Shown in pieces: positions 16,685-26,334 of a stretch of 64,000 nt of DNA. Location of the stretch: contig NZ_CP130610.1 in the NCBI RefSeq assembly GCF_030544485.1, positions 2,418,001 through 2,482,000 of the forward strand, written 5' to 3'. The notes beneath the pieces were generated by a model, which had not been told where the DNA came from, did no database searches, and was given only the letters and a program-made list of their open reading frames with translations. The translations under genes and the position numbers were made by a program. Source of the DNA: Halomonas sp. HAL1. Lineage in GTDB: Bacteria > Pseudomonadota > Gammaproteobacteria > Pseudomonadales > Halomonadaceae. Each line of letters opens with the position of its first letter. Within the stretch, counting starts at the first letter, position 1.

Positions 16685-18667
16685 ATGCCTACTCAATCGC
16701 CTCTGCCTGCACGGCTGCAATCCGTCCAGCGCCAGCATATCGAGCATATTTTCCAGCTCGGCGAAGGCCTGGAAGTTCCGCAGCTACCGGCCCAGCCGAC
16801 CATTCGGCGTTCATGGCTGCGCTGCCTAAACGAGTACCAGCTTGATCCCACCCAGCCACGCCCAGCCCGGGTGGTGCCCCAGCAAACCCTGATCGAGCAC
16901 CGAGAATCCGTGGATGAACTACTGCACGTGGCGAGAGCCGGGGTTGACCAGCTCTATCAGCAAATCGCCCAGCTAGGCTACGTGCTACTGCTCACCGACC
17001 ACCGCGGGATAACCGTCGAGTTTCGTGGCGATCCTAATCAAGACCAGCAACTGCGCAAAGCAGGTCTCTATCTCGGTGCTGACTGGGACGAACGCTTTGC
17101 AGGCACCTGTGCCGTGGGCACCTGCCTGCATGATCGCCAAGCGATTATTTGCCACCGGCAGGAGCACTTCGACGCCTCGCACATTTCGCTTACCTGCACC
17201 GCGGCGCCCATTGCCGACCCACAAGGCAACGTCATGGCCGTGCTGGACATTTCAGCGCTGCAATCACCTACCCAGCATGAGAGCCAAAATTTTAGTCTCT
17301 CGCTGGTAACGCTCTACGCACGGATGATCGAAGACGCCTATTTTCTCCAGCGCTACCGTGACTGCCTGATGGTGCGCCTGGATACCTCGCGAGAGTTTGT
17401 GCATGTAAACGGGCGCGGGTTAATCGCCATTGAAGAGAACGGGCAAGTGATTGCCGCCAACGCAGTGGGTCGTGATCTGATAAGTGGACACCAGCGCCGT
17501 TGGCCACCCTGGTCAGCCCATCACACTCCCATGCTGGGGGAGCTATTCGAGTGCGAGATCGCCGATGTGCTCAGCATTAACAGTGCCACCGACGATCAAC
17601 TGCGTGCTTTTCGCGCCAGGGTCGACAACACGATTTACTTTATTAGCCTGCTGGAGCCCCGCCGCCCGCGACCTGCTAAGCAAGCACAATCGCTCCCCTC
17701 CAGTCTGCCTGAACCACTGGTACGCCTCGGCGCCGACGACCCCGCCATGCGTAAAGTGCAGAAGCTGGCTGAGCGGTTGCGCAATGAAGCCAGCGTCAAT
17801 GTGCTGATTAGCGGAGAAACCGGCACCGGCAAAGAGGTCGTTGCCCGTGCTCTGCATGACAGCGGCAACCGATCTAAAGGCCCCTTTATCGCGGTAAACT
17901 GTGCCGCCATTCCCGAAGCGCTGATCGAAAGCGAGCTTTTTGGTTACGAGCCCGGCGCCTTTACCGGCGGGCGCGCCAAAGGCATGCGCGGGCTGATCCC
18001 CCAGGCCCATGGCGGCACACTGTTTCTAGATGAAATCGGCGATATGCCGCTGGCCCTGCAAACCCGCCTGCTGCGCGTACTGGCCGAGCGAGAAGTGATG
18101 CCTCTTGGGGCCAATAAGCCTGAAAGGGTTGATATCCGGGTGATTACCGCCACTCATCGCAATATCGATGCGATGATCCAGCAGGGTGAGTTCCGCGAAG
18201 ACCTCTATTACCGCCTTAATGGAGCTCAACTGCGCCTGCCCGCGCTACGCGACCGCGCCGATAAGCTCTACGTTATCCGCCGTGTATTTGACGACATCAT
18301 CCAAGAGCGAGCCTCTAGCCAATCACCGCGCCTGCGAGCCGATGCCATTAGCGCCCTACTCGCTTACGCTTGGCCCGGCAACATCCGCCAGCTAAAGAAT
18401 GCGCTGGCCTTTGCACTGGCCACATCAGAAAGCGACGAAATCACCGTTCATGATTTACCCGAGCAGTGCCTAAGCCAACGCATCACGCGGCTGGCAACTC
18501 CCCTGCCTGCAGATGTTGGTAGCGACAGCGATCACACACTGCTGGAAATGCTCAAGGAGCAGCACTGGAACATTAGCGCCGTTGCTCGCGCTCTCGGGGT
18601 TTCGCGGCCTACCGTATACCGGCAAATGCAGCGCCAGGGCATAGTGCCGCCAAATTGGCAGGGCTAA
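16685..18667 (+). CDS. Sigma-54-dependent activator, AcoR type (GAF + AAA+ + Fis HTH)
   Basis: A 660-residue enhancer-binding protein. The N-terminal 300 residues carry a GAF-like sensor ([17 protein letters not shown], typical of AcoR) and a PAS-like segment ([23 protein letters not shown]). The AAA+ domain follows, with Walker A GETGTGKE, the sigma-54 contact loop as GAFTGG (consensus GAFTGA) and Walker B LFLDEIGD. The C-terminus has a Fis-type helix-turn-helix ([20 protein letters not shown]). It is divergent from the monooxygenase/dehydrogenase operon, whose -24/-12 promoter it presumably activates on sensing a ketone or alcohol inducer. A GTG at 16673 is an alternative start; neither has a clear ribosome site. 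Confidence 0.92.
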   Translation: MPTQSPLPARLQSVQRQHIEHIFQLGEGLEVPQLPAQPTIRRSWLRCLNEYQLDPTQPRPARVVPQQTLIEHRESVDELLHVARAGVDQLYQQIAQLGYVLLLTDHRGITVEFRGDPNQDQQLRKAGLYLGADWDERFAGTCAVGTCLHDRQAIICHRQEHFDASHISLTCTAAPIADPQGNVMAVLDISALQSPTQHESQNFSLSLVTLYARMIEDAYFLQRYRDCLMVRLDTSREFVHVNGRGLIAIEENGQVIAANAVGRDLISGHQRRWPPWSAHHTPMLGELFECEIADVLSINSATDDQLRAFRARVDNTIYFISLLEPRRPRPAKQAQSLPSSLPEPLVRLGADDPAMRKVQKLAERLRNEASVNVLISGETGTGKEVVARALHDSGNRSKGPFIAVNCAAIPEALIESELFGYEPGAFTGGRAKGMRGLIPQAHGGTLFLDEIGDMPLALQTRLLRVLAEREVMPLGANKPERVDIRVITATHRNIDAMIQQGEFREDLYYRLNGAQLRLPALRDRADKLYVIRRVFDDIIQERASSQSPRLRADAISALLAYAWPGNIRQLKNALAFALATSESDEITVHDLPEQCLSQRITRLATPLPADVGSDSDHTLLEMLKEQHWNISAVARALGVSRPTVYRQMQRQGIVPPNWQG

Positions 18668-18776
18668 GCGCAAATCTGTTAATCCGCTAGTTGGCCTTGG
18701 GGTTTACCCTCACGTACACTTGTTTGAATCCGTTTATCCTTTTATAACCCCGCTTTCGACAAGCCGAGGCTCTCCC

Positions 18777-19631
18777 ATGGCGTTTGAATCCACTTCTTCC
18801 TATATCGCAACCGATGCGCTTAAGCAGGCGGTGAATGCTGCCGTGGTCCTTGAGCGGCCGCTATTGATCAAAGGCGAGCCAGGCACCGGTAAAACCCTGC
18901 TGGCTGAAGAGTTGGCCGAGTCTCTCGATACCCAGCTGATTACCTGGCATATCAAATCCAGCACCAAGGCGGCCCAGGGTTTATACGAGTACGATGCCGT
19001 CAGCCGTCTGCGTGACTCTCAGCTAGGTGTTGAAGGTGTAGAGAACGTCGCCAACTACATCAAACCCGGCAAGCTGTGGGAAGCCTTTACCGCCAACGAG
19101 CGCGTGGTGTTATTGATCGACGAGATCGACAAGGCCGATATCGAATTCCCCAACGACCTGCTCCAAGAGCTGGATCGTATGGAGTTCCACGTTTACGAAA
19201 CTGGCGAAACCATCCGCGCCGAACAGCGCCCGATTATCATCATCACCTCGAATAATGAAAAAGAGCTGCCGGATGCGTTCCTGCGCCGCTGTTTTTTCCA
19301 CTACATCGAGTTCCCCGACCGCGAGACCATGCAGGCGATTGTCGATGTGCACTTCCCGGATATCGCCTCCCGGCTTGTCAGCGAAGCCCTAGAGGTATTT
19401 TTCGAGCTGCGTAAAGCGCCAGGCCTTAAGAAAAAGCCGTCAACGTCTGAACTGGTCGATTGGCTCAAGCTACTGATGGCTGACGATATTGCTCAAGAAG
19501 CGCTCTACAACCGCGACCCGGCCAAAGCGCTGCCGCCCATGGCCGGCGCCCTGATCAAAAACGAGCAGGACACCCAGTTGCTCGAGCGCTTGGCATTCAT
19601 GATCCGTCGTCAGAAAGGCACAGGCCGCTAA
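18777..19631 (+). CDS. MoxR-family AAA+ ATPase
   Basis: A 284-residue ATPase with Walker A GEPGTGKT (about residues 33-40), Walker B VVLLIDEIDKAD and sensor region IIITSNNEKELPDAFLRRCF. The start at ATG 18777 is preceded by CCGAGG and begins MAFESTSSYIATDALK; an upstream in-frame start at 18720 adds 19 residues without a ribosome site. The next gene encodes a VWA-domain protein 3 bases later, the usual MoxR-VWA pairing thought to act as a chaperone for metal-cofactor insertion or complex maturation. No candidate target enzyme is adjacent. Confidence 0.9.
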   Translation: MAFESTSSYIATDALKQAVNAAVVLERPLLIKGEPGTGKTLLAEELAESLDTQLITWHIKSSTKAAQGLYEYDAVSRLRDSQLGVEGVENVANYIKPGKLWEAFTANERVVLLIDEIDKADIEFPNDLLQELDRMEFHVYETGETIRAEQRPIIIITSNNEKELPDAFLRRCFFHYIEFPDRETMQAIVDVHFPDIASRLVSEALEVFFELRKAPGLKKKPSTSELVDWLKLLMADDIAQEALYNRDPAKALPPMAGALIKNEQDTQLLERLAFMIRRQKGTGR

Positions 19632-19634
19632 GCC

Positions 19635-20816
19635 ATGTTTATCGGCCTATTCGAAACGTTAAAGCGCGCGGGCGTGCCCGTCTCACTGCGCGAGCTTTTA
19701 GACCTTCATGCTGTAGTGGAGCGAGGCGTGGTGTTCGCCGACATGGAGGCCTTCTATCAGGTGGCCCGCACGGTGATGGTCAAAGACGAGCGCCACTTTG
19801 ACCGCTTTGATCGTGCCTTCGCCGCCTGGTTTAAAGGCCTCGAGGACATGGACGCCGCTATTGAAGCGCTAATCCCCGATGACTGGCTGCGCCGGGAGTT
19901 TGAGAAGCAGCTGACCGACGAAGAGAAAGCCAAGATTGAATCTCTGGGTGGCCTTGAAGAACTCATCGAAACGTTTAAAAAACGCCTGGAGGAGCAAAAA
20001 GAGCGCCACGCGGGGGGCAATAAATGGATCGGCACCGGTGGCACTAGCCCTTTCGGGGCCTACGGCTACAACCCAGAGGGCATTCGTATTGGTCAGGATG
20101 GCTCGCGCCACCGCCGCGCCACCAAGGTCTGGGACGAGCGACGCTTTCGGGATTACGATGATTCGCTGGAGCTAGGCACACGCAATATCAAGATGGCGCT
20201 GCGGCGGCTGCGCAAGTTTGCCCGCCAGGGCGCGCAGGACGAGTTCGATGTGGATAGTACCATCCGCGAAACCGCCAAAGATGCCGGGCTACTCAACGTG
20301 CAGATGCGCCCAGAGCGCCATAACGCGGTGAAGGTGCTGCTATTTTTGGATGTAGGCGGCTCGATGGATGACCATATTCGCGTCTGCGAAGAACTGTTCT
20401 CTGCCGCCCGCTCAGAGTTCAAGCACCTGGAGCACTACTACTTCCATAACTGCCTTTACGAAGGGGTTTGGCGTAACAACATGCGCCGGGGTAACGAGCG
20501 GATCCCGACCATGGATGTTTTGCACACCTACGGCGCGGATTACCAGGTAGTGATCGTCGGTGACGCGGCCATGTCGCCCTATGAGGTTACCCACCCCGGC
20601 GGTAGCGTCGAGCACTTTAACGACGAAGCGGGCGGCGTTTGGCTTAAGCGTTTATGCGAAACGTTTCCTCGCCTGGCGTGGCTTAACCCTATGCCGACCC
20701 GAGCCTGGGAGTACACCTACTCGACCCAACTGATCCGCGAGATCATCGATGACCGCATGTACCCCATGACCATGGAGGGTCTGGAAACCGCCATGCGCGA
20801 GCTAGCAAAGAAGTAG
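19635..20816 (+). CDS. VWA-domain protein, CoxE-like
   Basis: A 393-residue partner of the MoxR ATPase. The N-terminal half is helical and charged, with a glycine-rich link near 135-160 (GGTSPFGAYGYNPEGIRIGQDG). The VWA domain follows with the MIDAS-like motif LFLDVGGSMDDHI and later YGADYQVVIVGDAAMSPYE. Members are annotated as CoxE-like or VWA-containing proteins and work with MoxR ATPases. Three bases separate the two genes, so they form one operon. No terminator is visible before the convergent cytochrome gene, whose stop is 16 bases away. Confidence 0.88.
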   Translation: MFIGLFETLKRAGVPVSLRELLDLHAVVERGVVFADMEAFYQVARTVMVKDERHFDRFDRAFAAWFKGLEDMDAAIEALIPDDWLRREFEKQLTDEEKAKIESLGGLEELIETFKKRLEEQKERHAGGNKWIGTGGTSPFGAYGYNPEGIRIGQDGSRHRRATKVWDERRFRDYDDSLELGTRNIKMALRRLRKFARQGAQDEFDVDSTIRETAKDAGLLNVQMRPERHNAVKVLLFLDVGGSMDDHIRVCEELFSAARSEFKHLEHYYFHNCLYEGVWRNNMRRGNERIPTMDVLHTYGADYQVVIVGDAAMSPYEVTHPGGSVEHFNDEAGGVWLKRLCETFPRLAWLNPMPTRAWEYTYSTQLIREIIDDRMYPMTMEGLETAMRELAKK

Positions 20817-20832
20817 TCTAATTATCCGGCTA

Positions 20833-21366
20833 TTATCTGGCCATGCGCGTCAGCACATCGTGGTGAGTCAGCTTGCGATGCAAAATGGCCATCACGATGT
20901 GCCCTACGATCAGCGCCAGCAGAGTCCAGCCCAGCTCACCGTGGAGCAAACCGCCGAGATCCGTCATCCAGGTGATCTCCTCGTCCTCAAAACCTGACAT
21001 CAGATTAATTCCAAACACCTCAAGCGAACGGCCCGAACCGTACTGGCGAATAAGTGCAATCGTCGGAATCGCGATCATCAAGCCGTAGAGTGCAAGATGG
21101 CCCAGCTTTGCCATAACGCTCACCGATGGCGGGCGACGCGACGCATTGGCTAACGCCCATATCGCTCTCAGTACGACTAAGGTCAGTAGCAATACACCCA
21201 CTGGGTAATGGGTTCCCCAGAAAAACTCTTCAAAGGGTGTGTCCGGAAAAAGCCAGTGCGCCGTGGCACTCGTAAACTGCCAAGCAAACAGTAGCGCCAT
21301 CCCCCAATGCAACAAGCGGCTAATCGCACCGTAACGTTGACTGTTATCCATTATCGGTGATGCCAT
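20833..21366 (-). CDS. Cytochrome b561 family protein
   Basis: A 177-residue membrane protein with four hydrophobic segments and paired histidines for two b-type hemes: H20 in RLLHWGMALLFAWQF, then TAHWLF, HLALYGLM and HGELGWTLLALIVGHI. The family (CybB type) moves electrons in the inner membrane, probably from quinol or to superoxide. The ATG at 21366 has GGGAG before it; an upstream start at 21450 would add a stretch without hydrophobic or family character. It is transcribed alone, convergent with the VWA gene. Confidence 0.88.
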   Translation of the reverse strand: MASPIMDNSQRYGAISRLLHWGMALLFAWQFTSATAHWLFPDTPFEEFFWGTHYPVGVLLLTLVVLRAIWALANASRRPPSVSVMAKLGHLALYGLMIAIPTIALIRQYGSGRSLEVFGINLMSGFEDEEITWMTDLGGLLHGELGWTLLALIVGHIVMAILHRKLTHHDVLTRMAR

Positions 21367-21490
21367 GCAGCTTCTCCCTTCTTTTAATAAGCTAGTCGTG
21401 ATGCTTATTTTATCGGGGCAACACGTAAATAACATGGCAACAACGTGCAACTTTGTTGCACAAACTGGAACGCAGCGTTCCCAAGGGCTG

Positions 21491-22054
21491 TTAAAGCGAC
21501 TGCGGAAAATCGTTTAACCCCTTCAAAAAGGCCTGCTTGGCAGCCTCAAACGTCTTAGGGTCATGCTTAAAGCGACGCAGAATAAGCGCTTCATCCAACA
21601 CCAGGGTAGGCGCCAATTCGCGAATACTCTTGGCAGGATGGCGAGCGCCCAAGCCAATACGCTTTCCATCCACCCCGCCGAACCAGCGCTTAATGCCACT
21701 TTTTTTATAGAACGCTTCTTGTTCGGCGTTATCCACTTCGACACGTAGCGGGGCTTTCAAAGTAAGTTCGCTGATCAAACGCTGCTTGGAATCTGCTTGG
21801 TCAAGCGCGCAGGCGTGAGTCACCGTCATGCCCTCGCCCTCCTCGTCCAGCACTAGCAGCGCCAGCGCTTGGGGTTTACCCTGGCCGTCAACGGCAGCAA
21901 ACAGCCGCGCTGCTTCTTGCGGAAAAAACACACTGCAGGTGCCGGTGAACACGACCAGCGGCGTAAGACCCGCCTCTTGTCCGTAAACCTCAGCGCATAA
22001 TCGCGCCAGACAGGCGTTGCGCTGGGCCTCTGCGTTAACGTGTACGACCTTCAT
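21491..22054 (-). CDS. Protein of unknown function, possibly acyltransferase-like
   Basis: A 187-residue cytoplasmic protein. I do not recognise a named family. The first half (LCAEVYGQEAGLTPLVVFTGTCSVFFPQEAARLFAAVDGQGKPQALALLVLDEEGEGMTV) and the middle (VEVDNAEQEAFYKKSGIKRWFGG) loosely resemble an N-acetyltransferase fold, which is only a suggestion. The start at ATG 22054 follows GAGGA at good spacing; GTG 22069 and ATG 22063 lie before or within that site. It is divergent from the Rid protein gene. Confidence 0.7.
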   Translation of the reverse strand: MKVVHVNAEAQRNACLARLCAEVYGQEAGLTPLVVFTGTCSVFFPQEAARLFAAVDGQGKPQALALLVLDEEGEGMTVTHACALDQADSKQRLISELTLKAPLRVEVDNAEQEAFYKKSGIKRWFGGVDGKRIGLGARHPAKSIRELAPTLVLDEALILRRFKHDPKTFEAAKQAFLKGLNDFPQSL

Positions 22055-22225
22055 TTGAATCATCCTCACCGACTAAAAACCCGCAAGCCTAGAGCAAACA
22101 TCACCGTTTTGACAGCGCGACGTGCCTCACCACAACGTCCATTCATTTTTACTGATACTGAACACTACTGTTAACAATCTGTCGAAGAGAATTGTAAGCG
22201 TGAACATCACTTAGAAGGAGCTAGT

Positions 22226-22621
22226 ATGCCCACCTTTATGAATGACCCTACCATGCCCACACCAAGCTTTCCCGGTAGCCACATGGTAGTCGATGATCAC
22301 TATGTGTTTATTTCAGGACTGACCGTTGACGATCTCTCTAACGGCCACGCAGTCAAAGGCGACGTTAAAGAAGAGACCCGCCTTGTGATGCGCGCGCTAT
22401 CGCGCATGCTTGAAATGGAAGGCGGCAGCTTAGCGGACATAGTGCGCGTGGATATCCACCTTACTGACTTACACGCTATCCAAGACATGGATGGTATTTA
22501 CGCCGAGTATTTTGAACCCGGTCGCTACCCGGCGCGCACATGTACCGAATCCCCCCATCTCTGCGGCGGTAGCAATGTTGAAATCACCGTGATGGCGAAG
22601 CGCCAGCATCAATCAACGTAA
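22226..22621 (+). CDS. Rid-family (YjgF/RidA-like) protein
   Basis: A 131-residue protein with the Rid fold: [13 protein letters not shown] at the start, [32 protein letters not shown] in the middle, and the conserved arginine in YPARTCTE that binds the carboxylate of enamine/imine substrates in RidA. Family members hydrolyse reactive 2-aminoacrylate-type intermediates, although several subfamilies have other roles. AAGGAG lies 8 bases before the ATG. Its 3' end overlaps the convergent cobQ gene by 38 bp. Confidence 0.9.
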   Translation: MPTFMNDPTMPTPSFPGSHMVVDDHYVFISGLTVDDLSNGHAVKGDVKEETRLVMRALSRMLEMEGGSLADIVRVDIHLTDLHAIQDMDGIYAEYFEPGRYPARTCTESPHLCGGSNVEITVMAKRQHQST

Positions 22622-24050
22622 TAACCGCCTCAATATCGACGTGGGCTTCCAGCATATCGGCCAAGCGATCAAGCTCACGATCTCGGTGGGCTTGATAATC
22701 GCTCTGTTCACCGTTAACCAAACCTAACTGTTTCAGCAGTGCTTGGCAGCCGTCGGGATGGTCAAACAAGCCATGCAGGTAGGTTCCTAGAATCTGTCCA
22801 TCACCGCTAACGGCACCTTCCGGGCGACCATCCACAGTAAATAAGGGGGAATTCAAGGCAGCCCCTTCGCTCACGCCATTATGGATTTCATAGCCGGTGA
22901 CTGTCGCACCTTCAGTAACCGTTATGCCGCTCACATTTCGCAGCTGTTTGCCCGCCATCATACGCGTTGTGAGCGGCAGCAGTCCCAATCCTGCTTCTTT
23001 CCCCGGCTGGCCCTCCAGCCCATCAGGGTCATCCACCCACTCGCCCAGCATTTGAAAGCCACCGCAAATACCTAACACCTTACCGCCGTAACGCAGGTGG
23101 CGCAGAATGGCTTTATCCCAGCCCTGGCGCCGTAACCAGGCAAGATCGCTCGCAGTGCTTTTACTACCAGGCAGGATAATCACGTCAGCAGCAGGAATCG
23201 GCTGCTCGGCCCCCACAAAGGTCAGCGCCACCTGAGGGTGCAAGCGCAGCGGGTCGAAATCAGTGTGGTTACTGATGCGTGGAAGCGCTGGCACGACGAT
23301 AGTAAGAACCTTGCTCTGCTTCTCGACCTGGGTCACCCCAATGCTATCTTCAGAATCGAGCACCAGCCCTTGCAGATAGGGCAGCGTGCCCAGTACCGGT
23401 TTACCCGTACGCGCTTCCAACCAATCAAGCCCCGGTTCCAGCAGCGCAATATCTCCTCGAAAGCGGTTAATAATAAAACCTTTGGTGCGCGCCTGCTCGC
23501 TCTCACTTAGCTGCGCCAGCGTGCCCACCAACTGGGCAAATACACCGCCGCGGTCAATATCCCCCACCAGCAGCACTGGGCAGTCGGCGGCTTCGGCAAA
23601 ACCCATATTGGCAATATCGCCTTCGCGAAGATTAATTTCTGCAGGGCTACCCGCGCCTTCGGCAATAATCACATCGAAGCGGCTTTCCAGTGCCTGCCAA
23701 GCCGCCATTACGCTCGCCTTTGCAGTGCGTTTATAGGCATGGTAATCCAGCGCATCCATATGGCCATGCACCTTGCCGCGCAAAATCACCTGGGCGCCAC
23801 GATCCGTTTCCGGCTTTAGCAGTACCGGGTTCATATCGCTATGAGGGGCCAAATAGCATGCCTGGGCCTGCAGCGCCGTGGAGCGGCCAATCTCGCCGCC
23901 ATCGCTGGTCACTGCGCTATTCAGCGCCATGTTCTGGGGTTTGAACGGCGCCACTGATATACCACGCCTTGCCAGTGCACGGCAGAGCGCAGCCACCACA
24001 GTGCTTTTACCTGCATCCGAGGTGGTGCCTTGAATCATTAGTGTGGCCAT
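22584..24050 (-). CDS. cobQ: Cobyric acid synthase CobQ
   Basis: Glutamine-dependent amidotransferase that amidates four side chains of adenosylcobyrinic acid a,c-diamide. The N-terminal dethiobiotin-synthetase-like ATPase domain begins [13 protein letters not shown]; the C-terminal class I glutaminase domain has nucleophile Cys in [11 protein letters not shown] and the His of YLHGLFDH. Starting at ATG 24050 gives 488 residues, the family norm. A second possible start, ATG 24146 after GAGGGAG, would add a non-conserved 32-residue N-terminus, so a short leader or extension is possible. It lies 24.6 kb away from the main cobalamin cluster, and no cobalamin riboswitch was seen before it. Confidence 0.93.
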   Translation of the reverse strand: MATLMIQGTTSDAGKSTVVAALCRALARRGISVAPFKPQNMALNSAVTSDGGEIGRSTALQAQACYLAPHSDMNPVLLKPETDRGAQVILRGKVHGHMDALDYHAYKRTAKASVMAAWQALESRFDVIIAEGAGSPAEINLREGDIANMGFAEAADCPVLLVGDIDRGGVFAQLVGTLAQLSESEQARTKGFIINRFRGDIALLEPGLDWLEARTGKPVLGTLPYLQGLVLDSEDSIGVTQVEKQSKVLTIVVPALPRISNHTDFDPLRLHPQVALTFVGAEQPIPAADVIILPGSKSTASDLAWLRRQGWDKAILRHLRYGGKVLGICGGFQMLGEWVDDPDGLEGQPGKEAGLGLLPLTTRMMAGKQLRNVSGITVTEGATVTGYEIHNGVSEGAALNSPLFTVDGRPEGAVSGDGQILGTYLHGLFDHPDGCQALLKQLGLVNGEQSDYQAHRDRELDRLADMLEAHVDIEAVITLIDAGASPSR

Positions 24051-24241
24051 CACGTTATCCCGCCCAGGTGAACAAGAGCGAGACTGTAGCGACCTGGGAG
24101 CATCAGCGCAATTGTGACCAAGCTCATCGACCAGTGCCCTCTTCATCACACTCCCTCTTTAATGACACTCAAAAACGTACTTCAAAAATACTTCTTACCG
24201 CCATCAATTTGTCACACGCCAACTTTAGGCTGATCAACAAC

Positions 24242-24261
24242 AAATGAGATCGATCTCATTT
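24242..24261. promoter_or_regulatory. Perfect 20-bp palindrome, likely LacI-type operator
   Basis: AAATGAGATCGATCTCATTT is a perfect inverted repeat centred on CG, the usual form of a LacI/GalR-family operator. It lies 21 bases before the LacI-family gene at 24282. Autoregulation of the whole importer operon is the simplest reading. Confidence 0.75.
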
Positions 24262-24268
24262 TTCATTT

Positions 24269-24283
24269 ATAGAGACTCTCTAT
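24269..24283. repeat. 15-bp palindrome over the LacI start codon
   Basis: ATAGAGA-C-TCTCTAT is a perfect inverted repeat that covers the purine-rich pre-start region and the first two bases of the ATG at 24282. As DNA it could be a second protein site; as RNA it would hide the start codon in a 7-bp stem. Confidence 0.5.
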
Positions 24284-25304
24284 GTCCGATTTAGTCAGTG
24301 TGGCCAAACTAGCCGGGGTTTCCCGGGCAACCGCGGCGCGGGCTTTTTCAAGCCCCGATCTAGTTCGCCCAGCGACCCGCGAAAAAATTTTTAGCGCTGC
24401 TCAACAGCTGTCATTCAGGCCCAACAAGGTCGCTCAACAGCTACGCTCGCAAGCCACGCAGATGATTGGCGTCATGGTACCGAGTCTCGATAACCCGGTG
24501 TTTGCGGAGCAGCTACAAGCCATGGAAGTGGCAGCCAGAGCGGCTGGTTACTCACTGATCGTTACCACCAGCGAATACTCGCCCAGCCGGGAGGGTGACA
24601 TTGTTGAGGAGATGCTGCGTCAGCGCGTGGATGGCTTGGTGCTTACCGTGGCTGAAGCCGATAACAGTGCCGTGCTGGATAAGCTCAGTCTCGAAACCAC
24701 CCCGTGCTTACTGGTCTACAACCCACCTGGGAACAGCGGTTTCCCCTCCATCGGCGTCGATAACCGCGCCGCCAGCGCTGATGCCACCCGCCATTTAATT
24801 ACTTTGGGCCATGAGCGCATTGGCATGGTCGCTGGCCCGCTGCTGCAATCAGACCGCGCCCGGCAGCGCTTTGACGGTTACTGCCACGCTATGCGCGAGG
24901 CAGGCCTGATCGCACGTCCGTTGGTTGAGATGGCCCGCCATACCCAAGCTGACCTGAAAAGCCTAACACCTGCACTGCAAGGGCCAGACGCTCTCAGCGC
25001 ATTGGTTTGTACCAATGACCTGCTCGCCATCAGCCTGATGGGCGAATTGCAACGCGCTGGTTTTAACGTGCCTGGCGACCTTTCTGTGATGGGCTTTGAT
25101 GGCATTGCCTTAGGCAAGCACCTCTACCCATCGCTATGCACCATTGAGCAGCCTCGCGCCGACATTGGGCGAGCCGCGGTGCACACCTTGTTAGCCATGA
25201 TTCGGGGAGAAAGCTGCACACCTGCTCCCCTGCCCCACGCATTGCGTAAGGGCGAAAGTGTCGGAAACCCGACATCCCGCAAGTCCACGTTAGGCACTTT
25301 ATAG
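24282..25304 (+). CDS. LacI/GalR-family transcriptional regulator
   Basis: A 340-residue repressor. The N-terminal helix-turn-helix and hinge are clear (LVSVAKLAGVSRATAARAFSS, residues 4-24; then RPATREKIFSAAQQLSFRPN), and a periplasmic-binding-protein-like effector domain follows from about residue 62 (IGVMVPSLDNPVFAE) to the C-terminus (VMGFDGIALGKHLYPSLCTIEQP). It is the first gene of a run with the ABC importer and phosphodiesterase (11 bases to the binding protein gene), so it likely senses the imported compound and binds the palindromes in front of itself. Confidence 0.92.
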   Translation: MSDLVSVAKLAGVSRATAARAFSSPDLVRPATREKIFSAAQQLSFRPNKVAQQLRSQATQMIGVMVPSLDNPVFAEQLQAMEVAARAAGYSLIVTTSEYSPSREGDIVEEMLRQRVDGLVLTVAEADNSAVLDKLSLETTPCLLVYNPPGNSGFPSIGVDNRAASADATRHLITLGHERIGMVAGPLLQSDRARQRFDGYCHAMREAGLIARPLVEMARHTQADLKSLTPALQGPDALSALVCTNDLLAISLMGELQRAGFNVPGDLSVMGFDGIALGKHLYPSLCTIEQPRADIGRAAVHTLLAMIRGESCTPAPLPHALRKGESVGNPTSRKSTLGTL

Positions 25305-25315
25305 AGGAGCACGGT

Positions 25316-26332
25316 ATGAATCTTAAACGTCTTTATCAGGCAGTATTGGCCACGGCGATTATCAGCACGTCGGGAAGCGTTTTTGCGCAATCAAGTGACA
25401 ACGCGATTTGCTATAACTGCCCACCGGAATGGGCCGACTGGGGTACACAGCTGCGCTTGATTGAACAGGAAACCGGCATTCGCGTGCCCCAAGACAACAA
25501 GAACTCCGGCCAGTCTTTAGCTCAGTTGGTGGCCGAAGCGGGGAGTCCGGTAGCAGATGTCGTCTACTACGGTGTGACCTTTGGCATTCAAGCCATGGAA
25601 GAGGATGTAGTAGCGCCTTACCAGCCCGAGCACTGGGATGAGATTCCTGAAGGCCTGAAAGATCCTGAGGGCAACTGGTTCGCCATTCATTCCGGCACGC
25701 TCGGTTTTATGGTTAATGTCGATGCCTTGGATGGTGCGCCGGTGCCCACCTCTTGGGAAGACTTACTGAAACCTGAGTACCAAGGTATGGTGGGCTACCT
25801 TGACCCCGCCAGCGCTTTTGTCGGCTATGTAGGCGCCGTTGCGGTCAACTTGGCAATGGGTGGCGATCTTAACGATTTCACCCCCGCCATCGACTACTTC
25901 AATGAGCTCGCCGAAAACGACCCCATTGTGCCTAAGCAGACTAGCTATGCGCGGGTGCTTTCTGGCGAAATACCGATTCTCCTCGATTACGACTTCAACG
26001 CTTACCGTGCCCGCCACAGCGACGGTGCTAACGTTGAGTTTGTGATTCCCGAAGAAGGTAGCGTGGTCGTTCCTTATGTGATGAGCCTGGTAAAAGATGG
26101 CCCGAACCCCGAGAACGGCCAGCAGGTGCTTGACTTCGTGCTGTCTGACCAAGGTCAAGCGGTATGGGCAGACGCCTATTTACGCCCCGTACGTGAAAGC
26201 GCCATCTCCGCTGAAGCACGGGAAGTCTTCTTGCCGGATAGCGATTATGCCCGCGCAGAAGCTGTCGATTACACCGCCATGGCGGCTGCCCAACGCAGCT
26301 TCTCTGAGCGGTATTTGTCGGAGGTGCGTTAA
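25316..26332 (+). CDS. ABC importer periplasmic binding protein (extracellular family 1/6 type)
   Basis: A 338-residue solute-binding protein. Signal peptide of about 25 residues ends in SVFA before QSSDN. The mature part has the iron/polyamine/phosphonate-type fold (VADVVYYGVTFGIQAMEEDVVAPYQPEHWDEIP; LNPEN-like end with QVLDFVLSDQGQAVWADAYLRPVR). Two cysteines near the start (ICYNCPPEW) may form a disulfide. GAGGAG lies before the ATG. Gene context (LacI regulator, two permeases, ATPase, GpdQ-like phosphodiesterase) suggests a phosphodiester such as a glycerophosphodiester, but this is inferred from neighbours only. Confidence 0.87.
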   Translation: MNLKRLYQAVLATAIISTSGSVFAQSSDNAICYNCPPEWADWGTQLRLIEQETGIRVPQDNKNSGQSLAQLVAEAGSPVADVVYYGVTFGIQAMEEDVVAPYQPEHWDEIPEGLKDPEGNWFAIHSGTLGFMVNVDALDGAPVPTSWEDLLKPEYQGMVGYLDPASAFVGYVGAVAVNLAMGGDLNDFTPAIDYFNELAENDPIVPKQTSYARVLSGEIPILLDYDFNAYRARHSDGANVEFVIPEEGSVVVPYVMSLVKDGPNPENGQQVLDFVLSDQGQAVWADAYLRPVRESAISAEAREVFLPDSDYARAEAVDYTAMAAAQRSFSERYLSEVR

Positions 26333-26334
26333 TC

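Noticed and set aside
17543..18010. 155-residue open frame antisense to the AcoR-like activator
   Set aside because: Shadow of a GC-rich coding region; the activator frame has all domain motifs.
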